A stretch of DNA of 47,111 nucleotides from Nocardia takedensis NBRC 100417 (GCF_000308695.1 NZ_BAGG01000254.1:1-47111); one strand, 5' to 3'; numbered from the stretch's first letter, positions 1 through 9,600 are shown. Translations and numbers: made by a program. Notes: a model not told the origin generated them from the letters alone.

Positions 1-1358
1 CCGGAGAACAGCAGGGCGGTGTTGTTGTCGGCCACCAGCGTTTTCAGCGGTTCACCGACGCTGGACACCCGCCGGTCCACACCTTGGTTCTGGAGGATCA
101 CCCCGGCGGCGGTGACCGGCCCGGCCGTGACGATCCCGAGGGTTTCCGAGCCGCCCTGGGTCGGCAGCGGATCGACCAGGGCACGGGGTGCGCCCTGGTA
201 GTTGTTGACCGCGCCGAACAGCACCGCCTTCTCGTGCGTGCTGGTCATGGTGTCCATCGGCTGCGTGAGGTGTTTGCCGTCACCGTTGTGGCGGTGCGCC
301 GCGAACACCGACCCCGACCCGAGCAACACGGGCTCGGTACGGCCGGTGCTGGTGTCGGGCAACAGGATCGCCGGGAACTCGGCGAACTTCTGCCTGCACC
401 GTTCGGCGCGGGCGAGGGTCGCCGGCTGCAACGGGCGCTTGCGGTCCCCGATCTTCGTGCCGAGGGTGGTGAGGTCCAGGGCGTGCAGCGATGGCGTCAT
501 CGGCGGGACGACTTCGCGGTGGCAGCGCGGGCACCGGTAGTTGTACTGGGTGCCGTAGCGGACCGCGCCGGTCGGCGGCACCCCGGTCTTCCACGACCAC
601 ATCGCCTCCACCACCTCATCGCAGTGCGAGCAGCGCGCGGCGGGACGGTGCTCCAGATCCGGGGCCGGGATCTTGCGGTCCCAGAACACGATGTAGAGCC
701 GGTCCCGACTTTGCGGGACCCCGAAGAACATCGAGTTCAGGTACAGCACCTGATGCTGGTAGCCGAGGAGATCGAACTGCTTGAGCCACCACCGATAGGT
801 GGTGCCGTCACCGACCTTCCGGCGACCCGGCAGCGCCGGACCCCACGAGGTCAACTCGGTGGTGCACTCGACCAGGATCATGCGTGGGCGGTGCCGGTCG
901 GCGTAGTGCAGCACGCAATTCGCCGTCGCCCGGTCCCGCTCCGACCGGGTCACCCGCGCTTCGTAATCGGGATCGTCCAAATCGAACAGGGACACGCCCT
1001 GCTGGTAGGCCTTCTGCGTGTTCGCCTGCGAGTGATTCACGCACGACACACCCGCGACCAGCAGATCAGCGGCGGGCAGGTCCCGAACGTCGTGGTAGTC
1101 GGCGGACTCCGGGTCGACCAGATCCGCGATCCAGTGCTCCGCGCGCGGGTGGTTCGCCTCGTGGACATCCACCTTGTAGGCGTTGTGGTTGGCCGCCAGG
1201 ATCGTGGTGAACCCCGCCATCTCCACCCCCCGGGTCAATCCCCCGAATCCCGAGAACAGGTCCACCGCGACGAGATCATCGTGGCGGTAGCGACGTTGGC
1301 GCGTGGCGGGCCGGTGGGTCGCGGTACGCGGCCGCTTCTTGGCCGAACGGTTGGACAT
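1..1358 (-). CDS. DNA cytosine-C5 methyltransferase, N-terminal part (gene continues across the window ends)
   Basis: This is the first 452 codons plus two bases of a C5 methyltransferase that transfers a methyl group from SAM to cytosine in DNA. Motif I is DLFSGFGG at residues 33-40. The motif IV region reads AGVSCVNHSQAN with the candidate catalytic Cys at about 106, where most enzymes have PPCQ. The motif VI region is VECTTE instead of ENV, and motif VIII is PQSRDRLYIV. A CxxC pair (CSHC, CPRC) in the middle suggests a zinc-binding insertion. The start is ATG at 1358 behind an AGGGG stretch. The frame stays open to base 1 and continues without a shift at 47111, giving 612 residues in total. 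The unusual motif IV resembles phage-type enzymes, so the exact modification made is uncertain. Confidence 0.85.
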   Translation of the reverse strand, partial: MSNRSAKKRPRTATHRPATRQRRYRHDDLVAVDLFSGFGGLTRGVEMAGFTTILAANHNAYKVDVHEANHPRAEHWIADLVDPESADYHDVRDLPAADLLVAGVSCVNHSQANTQKAYQQGVSLFDLDDPDYEARVTRSERDRATANCVLHYADRHRPRMILVECTTELTSWGPALPGRRKVGDGTTYRWWLKQFDLLGYQHQVLYLNSMFFGVPQSRDRLYIVFWDRKIPAPDLEHRPAARCSHCDEVVEAMWSWKTGVPPTGAVRYGTQYNYRCPRCHREVVPPMTPSLHALDLTTLGTKIGDRKRPLQPATLARAERCRQKFAEFPAILLPDTSTGRTEPVLLGSGSVFAAHRHNGDGKHLTQPMDTMTSTHEKAVLFGAVNNYQGAPRALVDPLPTQGGSETLGIVTAGPVTAAGVILQNQGVDRRVSSVGEPLKTLVADNNTALLFS

Positions 1359-1459
1359 GAGCACCCCTGCTGGTCGATGACCTGATTTCTCAAGTGCACC
1401 ACAGGTCAATCAATAGAATCAAGTGTCAATCAGTTCACATGATCGACTACGGGTCGACC

Positions 1460-1465
1460 TACACT
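1460..1465 (+). promoter_or_regulatory. -10 box of leaderless GntR transcript
   Basis: TACACT lies six bases before the GTG at 1472, a spacing that places the transcript start on the start codon. A weak TTCACA at 1434-1439 could be the -35 element, although its 20-bp spacing is long. Confidence 0.45.
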
Positions 1466-1471
1466 GAGTCG

Positions 1472-1816
1472 GTGAGCAACCAGCCTCGATACGCGCAGAT
1501 CGCCGCCGACCTGCGCGCCCGAATAGAGCGCGGCGAGTACAAGACCGGCGACCAGATCCCCACCAAGGCCGAACTCATGACCCAGTGGGGAGCCGCCCTG
1601 AACACGGTGGCGCGCGCAGTCACCGAATTGCAGCAGGCCGGGCTCATCGAGACTTTCCACGGCGTCGGCAGCTTCGTGCGCACCCCGCCCGAACCGACCC
1701 CCACCCTCGACGAGGAAGTCACCGCCCTACGCGACCGTGTCGCGACGCTGGAACAGCAGCTGGCCGCCCTGCACGAACACCTCGGCGTCGCGCCGCCCGC
1801 CACGGACCCAGCGTGA
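1472..1816 (+). CDS. GntR-family transcriptional regulator, small
   Basis: This is a 114-residue DNA-binding regulator. Residues 6-70 form a GntR winged helix: the segment from RYAQIAADLRARI through GDQIPTKAEL to AGLIETFHGVGSFV matches the family. The C-terminus has no effector-binding domain. It is a short heptad-rich helix (TLDEEVTALRDRVATLEQQL) likely to dimerise. GTG at 1472 was chosen over the longer open frame from 1394 because the family domain begins right after it and a -10 box sits six bases upstream. It is divergent from the methyltransferase gene and 31 bp ahead of the first copy of a duplicated gene, so it may regulate either. Small GntR proteins of this kind are common on actinomycete plasmids. 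Confidence 0.85.
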   Translation: MSNQPRYAQIAADLRARIERGEYKTGDQIPTKAELMTQWGAALNTVARAVTELQQAGLIETFHGVGSFVRTPPEPTPTLDEEVTALRDRVATLEQQLAALHEHLGVAPPATDPA

Positions 1817-1847
1817 GCCTCAACGGCGAAATGTAGTGTCGATGGCC

Positions 1848-2309
1848 ATGTCTCAACCCGTTCCGGAGATCGAGCAGGTCACCACCTTCACCGCGATCAT
1901 CGGCTCGACACCGGTCGTGATCGTGCTCCCACGAGTGCGCGCCACCGTGATCGCCGAGTCCGGCGCGCTGGTCACCGCGGACGCCTGGACCACCGCGCTG
2001 CTCGCCCACGGCGCGCAGCCGATGCGCGACATCGAATTCCACGACGACCCCGCCGCTGGCTGGACGATCACCATCGGCGCGGGACTGACCGCGGTGCGGA
2101 TCAGCGGACCGGCCGGACTCGGCGACATCTACGACGGCGAACTGGTGGCCGATACGGCGTGGCGCGAGCGGGTCGCGGGCCTGCACCACCTCGGCGCGGG
2201 CCTGGTCGTCATCAGTGGCACCGTCGCTCATCCGACGCCGGACGCCGCGCTGGAGATGATGGAGCAGGACCGCGCGGTGTGTGTCCGTGTCGCCACCGCC
2301 TTGGATTGA
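1848..2309 (+). CDS. Conserved hypothetical protein, duplicated gene copy A
   Basis: A 153-residue soluble protein of unknown function. It is a close paralogue of the protein encoded at 43862-44326. The two share long blocks such as TTFTAIIGSTPVVIVLPR, IAESGALVTADAWTTALL and ERVAGLHH, and both end in ATALD. Nucleotide identity is also high over much of the length. I recognise no catalytic motif. ATG 1848 gives an N-terminus matching copy B; a TAGTGT hexamer at 1834-1839 may be its -10 box. ATG 1842 is an alternative start. It follows the small GntR gene on the same strand, whereas copy B is divergent from a PadR regulator. Confidence 0.8.
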   Translation: MSQPVPEIEQVTTFTAIIGSTPVVIVLPRVRATVIAESGALVTADAWTTALLAHGAQPMRDIEFHDDPAAGWTITIGAGLTAVRISGPAGLGDIYDGELVADTAWRERVAGLHHLGAGLVVISGTVAHPTPDAALEMMEQDRAVCVRVATALD

Positions 2310-2392
2310 TTCCACTCATGATGTGTCCTGCACCACACTTGCTCGGTGGAAGTTCACGGGAGGGGCCGATCCAGCCTCTTTACCTGTGACAG

Positions 2393-2428
2393 TTCCACTT
2401 CCGGTGGAAAAGCATTTCGAGCGGTCTG
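2393..2428 (+). promoter_or_regulatory. Possible ECF-type promoter and inverted repeat
   Basis: TTCCAC (2393-2398) and GTGGAA (2404-2409) form a 6-bp inverted repeat. The GGAA in the right arm followed about 16 bp later by GGTCTGT resembles a promoter read by an ECF sigma factor. It lies 45 bp before the sigma gene, so autoregulation is possible. This rests on pattern only. Confidence 0.3.
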
Positions 2429-2473
2429 TACCGGGCGAGGAGGGTGGAGGGGTGACAACGAAGCGGGGCGGCG

Positions 2474-3019
2474 ATGGCTGAGCAGGAAAGTTCCAAGGCT
2501 CGACCGTCCCGACTCCAGTCCTCGGTGGAGCCGGATGCGGACGAGATCGAGTTCACCAATTTCTATCGAGACTTCATGCCGAGGTTGTTCGGTTTCCTGA
2601 TCATTCTCGGTGCCAGCTCAGCGGATGCCGCCGAGATCGCTCAAGACGCGATGGTGGAGTCGTGGCGTTATTGGTCGACGATCAGATATCACGAGGCGTA
2701 CGCGCGCACAGTCGCTGCTCGCAAGCTGGTGCGCCGATTCGTAGACGCTGACGAGAAGTTGGTCGCCGCGGTCCCGGAGCGCTCGGCGCTGCTGCCCTCA
2801 CCGGACGCCATGGCCGAATTTATCGAAAGCCAGGAGTTGCTCACCGCCATCCGGAAGTTGCCCCCGCGCCAACGCCAGATCATGGCCTACACCCTGGAGG
2901 GATTGACTCCTACCGCGATTGCTCATGAGCTACAGCTGTCCGCCGAGGCGGTGCGATCGAGCCTGAAAAAGGCGCGTCTTCGGATTGCTCGCCACGTCAA
3001 GATGAACGAGGAGTCATGA
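2474..3019 (+). CDS. RNA polymerase sigma factor, ECF-like
   Basis: A 181-residue sigma-70 family protein that would direct RNA polymerase to a specific promoter set. Region 2 occupies about residues 28-95, including FYRDFMPRLFGFLIILG, the AAEIAQDAMVESWRYW core-binding segment, and ARTVAARKLVRRFV. Region 4 occupies about 125-175, with LPPRQRQIMAYTLEGLTPTAIAHELQLSAEAVRSSLKKARLRI forming the helix-turn-helix. There is no sigma domain 3 or 1.1, as expected for ECF factors. Its stop codon overlaps the start of the next gene by four bases (ATGA), so the two are translationally coupled. Confidence 0.88.
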   Translation: MAEQESSKARPSRLQSSVEPDADEIEFTNFYRDFMPRLFGFLIILGASSADAAEIAQDAMVESWRYWSTIRYHEAYARTVAARKLVRRFVDADEKLVAAVPERSALLPSPDAMAEFIESQELLTAIRKLPPRQRQIMAYTLEGLTPTAIAHELQLSAEAVRSSLKKARLRIARHVKMNEES

Positions 3020-3942
3020 CCGATTCCCTGGACAATGACGCACTGGACGCACTACTGGCCGAGCACAGCAAGAACCTGCTCAAGGTTGTTGCTCGCGAGC
3101 TCGACATCGACGCGGGCCTGCGGGAAGCCTTGATCGAAACCCGACACATCGAGTTCGCACGTGGTCTGCGCGATGTGCTCGATGTCGAATCGGGACTTGC
3201 CGCCATCATTCCTGCTGTACAGCTGAAGCCCATTCCTTCGCCTCAAGCCGAAGAGTGGGACATCGTGGATGCCGTCCTGGCCTTGGAGCCGCCGCTGGCG
3301 GCCCGCCTGGAGTTGCGCCACATGGCCGCCGCCGCGATGACGGATGCGATGGCGGTCGCTCGTCGGATAGCCGATGTGTTCGCTTCGATCGCGAAACGCA
3401 CCGGAGGCGTGGGAGATGCGGCCGGTGCCGTCAAACAAGTCGACGCAGGTCTGCGGAAGATCAGTGACCAGCTCGGGTACGTCCTCATCGAGGACGCCGC
3501 AGCCCACGTGCTCGACGGCGGCGATGGCGCCGCGGCCGAATGGCTCGAACACGTCCGCCGGTTCTTGCGCGTGTCGATGAGAAGGATCGAAATCGCCGTC
3601 CACGAGGTGTTTTGTGCCGCCTTGCAGGGCACGGAGTCGCAAACCCCTGCCACCCAGCTCACCGACTCCCTCGCGGCCGCGCGCGCCGTTCACCGGCTCC
3701 TCGAGCGATTCGCTCACGGCCTGTTCCGGTTCGAAAAGGTCCTCAACAACTTCATCGGCGAGGACCTCAGCGCCGTCGACCTGGTCGGCGTGCACCTGTC
3801 GGGGGTGCGGTGGTCCGACGACACCCGATGGCCCGAGGACTGGCGGGACGAGATCGAACACAACTCGGACCAGATCAGCGAAGGCATCTACGAGATCAGA
3901 AGCAGTATCGGTAAGAGTGTCGATGTCCTGATAGACGCGTGA
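3016..3942 (+). CDS. Sigma-factor partner protein of unknown fold
   Basis: A 308-residue protein coupled to the sigma factor by an ATGA overlap. It is soluble and largely helical, with no membrane segment and no zinc anti-sigma motif. The C-terminal 60 residues contain a short pentapeptide-like stretch (GEDLSAVDLVGVHLSGVRW) followed by DDTRWPEDWRDEI. I associate this tryptophan-containing tail with proteins encoded beside ECF sigma factors in other actinomycetes. The coupling suggests an anti-sigma or signal-sensing partner, but that is inference from position. Nothing in the sequence proves binding to the sigma factor. Confidence 0.7.
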   Translation: MTDSLDNDALDALLAEHSKNLLKVVARELDIDAGLREALIETRHIEFARGLRDVLDVESGLAAIIPAVQLKPIPSPQAEEWDIVDAVLALEPPLAARLELRHMAAAAMTDAMAVARRIADVFASIAKRTGGVGDAAGAVKQVDAGLRKISDQLGYVLIEDAAAHVLDGGDGAAAEWLEHVRRFLRVSMRRIEIAVHEVFCAALQGTESQTPATQLTDSLAAARAVHRLLERFAHGLFRFEKVLNNFIGEDLSAVDLVGVHLSGVRWSDDTRWPEDWRDEIEHNSDQISEGIYEIRSSIGKSVDVLIDA

Positions 3943-4836
3943 ATTCGTCCGGACGCCCGGAAACAAGAGGTGGTGGTGCCAACGATGGCTGTGTGTCCAC
4001 TCGATCACCGATCCTGTCGTCGAACAGCCTGATCGATGACCACTGCATCGAGGTCGGAACGGACGCGGGCATCACTCGTGGGAGTGGGCAAGATGGTGAT
4101 CGGTGCCCTCCGGCCGCCTGCGCGGCCTGGAGGGCACCGATGTCGATGGGTTATCCGGGCCAACGGATCCCATCACCCGGGTGCTCGGCTGTGTCAATGC
4201 GATCATCCGGGGGTTCATGACCCGTTCGATCGGGCTGTTCCTCACTGTAGGCCACCGATACTGTCCAGCGGTGTCCACCCTGACTGTCCAATGCGCTCTG
4301 AAGTGCACGAATGGCGAAAAATGCAAGGTCCGCCACCATTCGTACCTCATGTGGTGCGAGTGAGAACCCGTCTCACTGAACAGGCCCGTTGGACACCGGG
4401 ACGCTGTGGCCCTCCTTGGTGAGTCGCAACTCGCCCACCTCGGCCCACGGGCGTTTCCGGCGAGCCGAGGTTGTTGGGCAGCGTGAGATTTCGTCTGTCT
4501 CTACCACACCGCGTCCGCCCCGGGAAGGAGGGAAGTGAGAGCTGAAAGAGCGTGCTCTTGCTGGACATTCATCCCTACCCTGACGGGCGAGTTGGTGATC
4601 AGAGCCGGCAGACTGTATGTCGCAGGCTCCAACCCATGTTGGAGCGGCCCACCCTCGAAGGCCAATTCGGGGAACGGGTTTCGTAAACGCAAACCTTTCA
4701 AAGGGTGCTCGGCTGTGTCACCGGTGTCCGTGCGGGCTGGAACCCGCCTGGTGGAACGCTCGTCGCGGGTTGCCCCCGACAAGCGGGTCACTGGCGTAAC
4801 CGCCCCGCACGGGCACCTCCCTCCGGAGGTACGTCC
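3943..4836. other. Gene-poor stretch with hairpins and an 18-bp direct repeat
   Basis: No open frame here has a convincing start, ribosome site or family resemblance. It holds the terminator at 4099-4141, an 18-bp direct repeat GGGTGCTCGGCTGTGTCA at 4179-4196 and 4703-4720, and a perfect 8-bp hairpin with a CCAT loop at 4626-4645. An untranslated RNA cannot be excluded. Confidence 0.5.
4099..4141 (+). terminator. Hairpin terminator after sigma operon
   Basis: A 19-bp stem (4099-4117 pairing with 4122-4141, one bulged T) around a CTGC loop lies about 155 bp downstream of the sigma-partner stop codon. It has no T-run, which is common for actinomycete terminators. Confidence 0.6.
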
Positions 4837-5157
4837 GTGTCGGATTTCTTCACTCGAAAACCCAATCCCGTGGATGGGCAAGTCCAGCAGCAGCCGATGA
4901 GCGTTCCGGCGCCGGTGGCGCACAGGAAGGTGGGCGGCGGTCTCACCTGGAAGGGCACGATCCTCGTCATCGCGGGTCTGGCCTACAGCTGGATGTTGAT
5001 GGCGCACGGGATGTCGCCCACCGACGCCGCCAAGACCGCGGCCGCGACCATCGGGACGCTGCTGGTCGTCGTGGTAGCCGCGCCGCCGGTCGTCGCGCTC
5101 TGCCAAGAGCTGAGTCGTCGGATCGGCACTCCGGGTCCGCAACAGGGCGTGCAGTAG
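4837..5157 (+). CDS. Small membrane protein coupled to membrane-anchored HTH protein
   Basis: A 106-residue protein with a polar N-terminal third (about residues 1-40, rich in Q, P and K) and two predicted membrane helices, GTILVIAGLAYSWMLMAHG at about 48-66 and TAAATIGTLLVVVVAAPPVV at about 73-92. The start is GTG at 4837, supported by GGAGGT six bases upstream. The stop overlaps the start of the next gene by one base (TAGTG), so the pair is probably one operon and the proteins may act together in the membrane. I do not recognise the family. Confidence 0.75.
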   Translation: MSDFFTRKPNPVDGQVQQQPMSVPAPVAHRKVGGGLTWKGTILVIAGLAYSWMLMAHGMSPTDAAKTAAATIGTLLVVVVAAPPVVALCQELSRRIGTPGPQQGVQ

Positions 5158-6278
5158 TGGACGCGTTCCACACCATGGGGTCGCACAGCGAGCGGCGGTC
5201 GCCGTTCGCTGTGCCCACCGATGTCCGCGACGCGGCGGCCTTCATGGAGATGATGCGCGACATCCAGCAGTGGTCGGGCCTCACCGGCGGCCAGATCGCG
5301 GCGTACGCAGATCTTCCGAGGTCCACTGCTTACCGGTTCCTCAACAAGGACAACGTCACCCTGCCTAAGTCTCGGGAACAGGTGGAGCGGTTCGTCACCG
5401 TGTGCCGGTTGACCGGGTCGCAGGTCGTGGCTGTGCTCGCGATATGGGATCGGCTGGCCGAAACCGCAGACGCGGACAAGCCTCGCTTGAGCGTCATTAT
5501 CAGCGACCCCGGGGATACCACCTGCGCGGACCCTGAAGAGCCGCCCACCGCCCCGGAGGAGCCGCAGACCGAGCAGCAAGAGCGTTCTGATGGTGGGCGG
5601 CAGACGTTTGGCGTGCGAGGGCGACGAACTCGCCGTTCCCGTAAAGACGCTCGTAAAGAGCGGTATGTGCGCCAAGTTGCCCAGCGGACCACGTTGCCTT
5701 TGCTGGCGGCGTTGCTGCTACTGGTGGCTGGATCGAACGATACGAGTTGGTTCCTGCCCCTCAATCCGGCTGGCCTGCGCTATCCACTTGAGATGGTGAT
5801 AGTGGGGCTCGCCATCATCTCGATCGGGGTGAGTGTCGACAGCATTTCCATCGTCTCGGTGACCGCTGGCCGTGTCAGCTTTCTGGGTTCGCTCCTGGCT
5901 GGGATTCTTACCAGCCTGGCTGTCTACACCGCGGTTTCGAGCTACGTCATCGCCAGCGGCCTCGGATTGCTGATGTTCGCTGCCTTCCCGGGCTGGCTGG
6001 GCCTGCTGGAATTCCTTTACTCGCCGCTCCGCAGGATGGCTGATGCCAGACGACGCGTTGGTGGCGAGCAGGGCGAAAAGATCGAGGCCCGTGCCGAGAT
6101 GTACCTCTACGGCATGATGTACGGCCTCTTGGCGTGCGGGGGCATCGGATTCATCGCGACGCTGGTCGTGTGCGCGATGAACGTACCCATCCAGATAGCC
6201 ATTCTGGTCGGTGTCGTCATCACGGCCGCGATGCTGACCAAGGTCGACCGACAAGACCGAAGAAGACCTGACGCGTAG
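5157..6278 (+). CDS. Membrane-anchored helix-turn-helix protein
   Basis: A 373-residue protein with a cytoplasmic DNA-binding-like head. Residues 35-75 contain LTGGQIAAYADLPRSTAYRF, which resembles a Cro/C1-type helix-turn-helix. A low-complexity acidic/proline linker (about 115-145) and a strongly basic stretch (about 148-172, rich in RR and RK) follow. Then come about six predicted membrane helices between residues 175 and 365. It starts at GTG 5157, overlapping the preceding stop. The architecture suggests a regulator that senses membrane state or tethers plasmid DNA to the membrane. I do not recognise a named family. Confidence 0.75.
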   Translation: MDAFHTMGSHSERRSPFAVPTDVRDAAAFMEMMRDIQQWSGLTGGQIAAYADLPRSTAYRFLNKDNVTLPKSREQVERFVTVCRLTGSQVVAVLAIWDRLAETADADKPRLSVIISDPGDTTCADPEEPPTAPEEPQTEQQERSDGGRQTFGVRGRRTRRSRKDARKERYVRQVAQRTTLPLLAALLLLVAGSNDTSWFLPLNPAGLRYPLEMVIVGLAIISIGVSVDSISIVSVTAGRVSFLGSLLAGILTSLAVYTAVSSYVIASGLGLLMFAAFPGWLGLLEFLYSPLRRMADARRRVGGEQGEKIEARAEMYLYGMMYGLLACGGIGFIATLVVCAMNVPIQIAILVGVVITAAMLTKVDRQDRRRPDA

Positions 6279-6295
6279 TAGTGCCCACAAGCGTT

Positions 6296-6336
6296 GAAGA
6301 TGAGGCATCCACCGATATGGTGGGTGCCTCATCTTC
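6296..6336 (+). terminator. Hairpin terminator
   Basis: An 18-bp stem with one mismatch (6296-6313 with 6319-6336) and a GATAT loop follows the membrane-HTH gene by 17 bases. Confidence 0.75.
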
Positions 6337-6607
6337 GTCTCGAAAACCGGACAATCTCAAGGTCACGGGATTGAGCGCATTCCGTGCGCGGTTCACAACC
6401 GGTAAGCCTTCTCGACTTCTCATTTCCACACTCGCTGTGCGCCTTCACCATCCCCGCCGCAGCCCCTCTCCATACCCTGACCACATGCTCTCGCTACCCT
6501 TCTCCCCTAACCATTCCCCCTGCTCAACACACAAATTTGCACACCTCTTGCATGCAGGCCCTGTTTTCGGACTATCGCCGGAAAGGTGACCGAATCAGAC
6601 TGCGGGG
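6337..6607. other. C-rich, G-poor leader upstream of MobF relaxase (possible oriT region)
   Basis: No gene seen. From about 6410 to 6560 the plus strand is strongly pyrimidine-rich with few G residues, unlike the rest of the window. Short inverted repeats occur near 6356-6380 (CTCAA/TTGAG and GCGCA/TGCGC). MobF relaxases usually nick close to their own gene, so this is a candidate transfer-origin region. No nick site can be named from sequence alone. Confidence 0.35.
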
Positions 6608-6613
6608 TACGGT
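6608..6613 (+). promoter_or_regulatory. -10 box of MobF relaxase gene
   Basis: TACGGT lies seven bases before GTG 6621 and ten before ATG 6624. This agrees with a leaderless or nearly leaderless transcript and argues for a start here instead of at the longer open frame from 6384. Confidence 0.4.
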
Positions 6614-6623
6614 GGTTGGGGTG

Positions 6624-9600
6624 ATGTCACTGGCGAAAATCGCGAGTGGCGACGGCTACGAGTACTACCTGCGCAACATCGCCACTCACGACGCGAACGA
6701 GCGCGGCCCGCAGGCTCTGGCCGACTATTACTCCGAACGCGGTGAATCCCCGGGCCGGTGGTGGGGTTCGGGGTTGGCCGATCTGACCGTCCTGGATGCC
6801 GATGGGCGCATGGTCGATTTCATCGTCGCCGGTGATGAGGTCACCGAATCGCAGATGTGGGCGTTGATGGGGCGCGGCCTGCACCCGAACGCGGAAGCGT
6901 TGATCGCCGAGGAAGTCGCCGCCCAACGCGCCGCAGGGAAATCCGCGCGCATCGCCCGGAACCGCGCACTGCGGGCGAAAGCCCGGATCGGGACGCCGTT
7001 CGGCAAGCCCAAGGCCCACGAGATCGCCTACCGCGCCGAATGCCGCCGCGCCTACGAGGCGTGGAACGTCGAGCACAGCCGCCTGCCGGGGGCGCCGATC
7101 CCCGACACCGACCGCGACTACATCGCCACCGAGGTCGCGGGCCGGATGTTCCTCGCCGAGCACGGCCACGCCCACCGTGACGAGCAGGAGCTGTCGGCGT
7201 GGGTCGCGAAAGCGGCGCGACCGCACTCCAAACGGGTCGCCGGATTCGACCTCACCTTCTCCCCGGCGAAGTCGGTCAGCGCGTTGTGGGCGTTGGAACG
7301 CCGACCGGTCGCGGAGATCGTCGAGAACGCCCACCATGCCGCCATCGCCGACGCGCTCACCTACCTCCAGGACCACGCCACCTTCACCCGCATCGGGGAC
7401 GGCGGCATCGCCCAGGTCGAAGTCGGCGGGTTGATCGCGACGATGTTCGACCACCGCGACTCCCGCGCCGGCGACCCCGACCTGCACACCCACGTGGTCA
7501 TCTCGAACAAGGTCCGCCGCCTCACCGGCGAGTGGGGTGCCTTGGACGGGCGGATGCTCTACCAGCACGCCGTCACCGCCAGCGAGATCTACAACTCCCG
7601 CCTGGAACACCACCTCGAAACCGCCCTCCCGGGCATCGAGTTCACCGAACGCCCCGGCACCGACCCGTCGAAGCGTCCGGTCCGGGAACTGGCCGGATTC
7701 TCCCCCGCTCTGGCGGCGCAGTGGTCCTCCCGCGCGCAGCAGGTGAGCGCGAAGGTCGGGCAGCTCTCGGCCGATTTCCAGGCCCGCCACGGCCGCGAAC
7801 CGTCGCAGAAGGAGCTGTGGCGGCTCGCCGAACAGGCCGCGCTGTCGACCCGCGGCGACAAACACCACGCCAGATCCCGCGCCGAGCAGCGCCGCGACTG
7901 GCGCATCCAGGCCCAACGCGTTCTCGGCTCCGCCGCGCGGCTCGACACCATGCTCTACGCCATGACCGGGCACACCCGCCCCACCCGAGAACCGGTGTCG
8001 GCCCACGAGATCGCCCGGCAGGTGCTCGATGTGGTCGCCGAGGAGCGGGCGACCTGGCAAGCCCACCACGTCCGCGCAGAAACCGTCCGGCAGCTACGCG
8101 GCCGCGTCGCGTCGGCGGACTGGGCGCAGGCCCTGGAACAGGTGAGCGCGGTCGCTCTCGGGGAGGGCATGTCGATCCCGCGCCGTGCGGTCGATCCCGC
8201 CCCGGCCGCGGCCGGGCTGGTGCGCTCGGACGGGACCAGCGTCTACGTGCGCGCCGAGTCCACCAAGTACACCTCCCGCGAGATCGTCGCCGCCGAGCAC
8301 CGACTCCTCGCCGCCGCACGACTCGACGGCGGCCGCACCATCACCGCCACCGCCATCGCGCTCGCCGAAGTCGAATTCGCCGCCAACGGCCACGAACTCA
8401 ACCCCGGCCAACGCGGGCTCGTGCACGCCTGCGCCACCTCCGGGCGCAGGTTCATGGCCGCGGTCGCCCCTGCCGGTACCGGGAAGACGACTGGCATGCG
8501 CGTGCTGGTCAACGCCTGGACCGCGACCGGCGGGACGGTGATCGCGATCGCGCCGACGGCGGCCGCGGCCGCCGTGCTCGCCGAGGAGACCGGCGTGCCC
8601 GCGTCGATGACTGTGGACATGCTGCTCACCCTCGCCGAATACGCCCCCGAACGACTCCCCGTCATCGACGAGACGACGTTGGTCGTCATCGACGAAGCCG
8701 CCAAGACCTCCACCCTGAAACTGGATGCCGCCGTGCACCTGTTGATCGGGCGCGGCGCCACGATCCGGGCGATCGGCGACGACCGACAATTGTCCTCGGT
8801 CGAGGCCGGGGGCATCGTGCGCGACATCGTCGCCTCCACTCCCTCCCCGACCCTCACGCAGGTCATGCGGTTCACCGACCCGAGCGAGGCGGCGGCGAGT
8901 CTCGCGGTGCGCCAGGGCGACCCGGCCGGGCTGGCCTACTACTTCGACCGGTCTCGCGTGCACGTCGGCACCGAGGCCGAGAACGTCGCCGCGGCGTTCC
9001 GGGCGTGGCGGGTCGATTTCTCGCAGGGCCGTGACGCGGCGATGCTCGCCCCGACCCGCGCCCTGGTCGGCGAACTCAACGCCTTGGCCCGCGCGGATCG
9101 GCTCGCGCGCGGCGAACGTCACGGCGAGATTCCCGGCCCTGAAATCGTCCTGGGTGACGGGCTGTCGGCCTCGGTCGGTGACATCATCGCCACCCGCCGC
9201 AACGACTCCCGCCTGCGGATCTCCGACACCGACTACGTGCGCAACGGATATCGGTGGGAAGTCCGTGCCGTCCACGAGGATGGGCGGATCACTGCCGCGC
9301 ACCTCGGGTCCGGGCGTCGTGTGGCCCTGCCCGCCGACTACGTGCGCACCCATGTCGGGCTTGGCTACGCGACCACCATCGACTCCGCTCAGGGCATCAC
9401 CGTGGACCGCTGCCACGGCGTGCTCACCGGGCGTGAGTCCCGCGCCCAGCTCTACGTCATTGCCACCCGCGGTCGCAGCGGCAACTACTTCTACCTCTCG
9501 ACCGCGACCGCCGTCGACGAACACGCCGCCCACGCCTACGAAGCCATTCACCCGCCGACCGCCCTGGACCTGCTTACCGGAGTCCTCGCGCGGGAAGGCA

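Noticed and set aside
84..1385. Long plus-strand open frame
   Set aside because: It is the antisense of the methyltransferase, whose motifs read on the minus strand. Its product is Arg/Val/Gly-rich with no family pattern.
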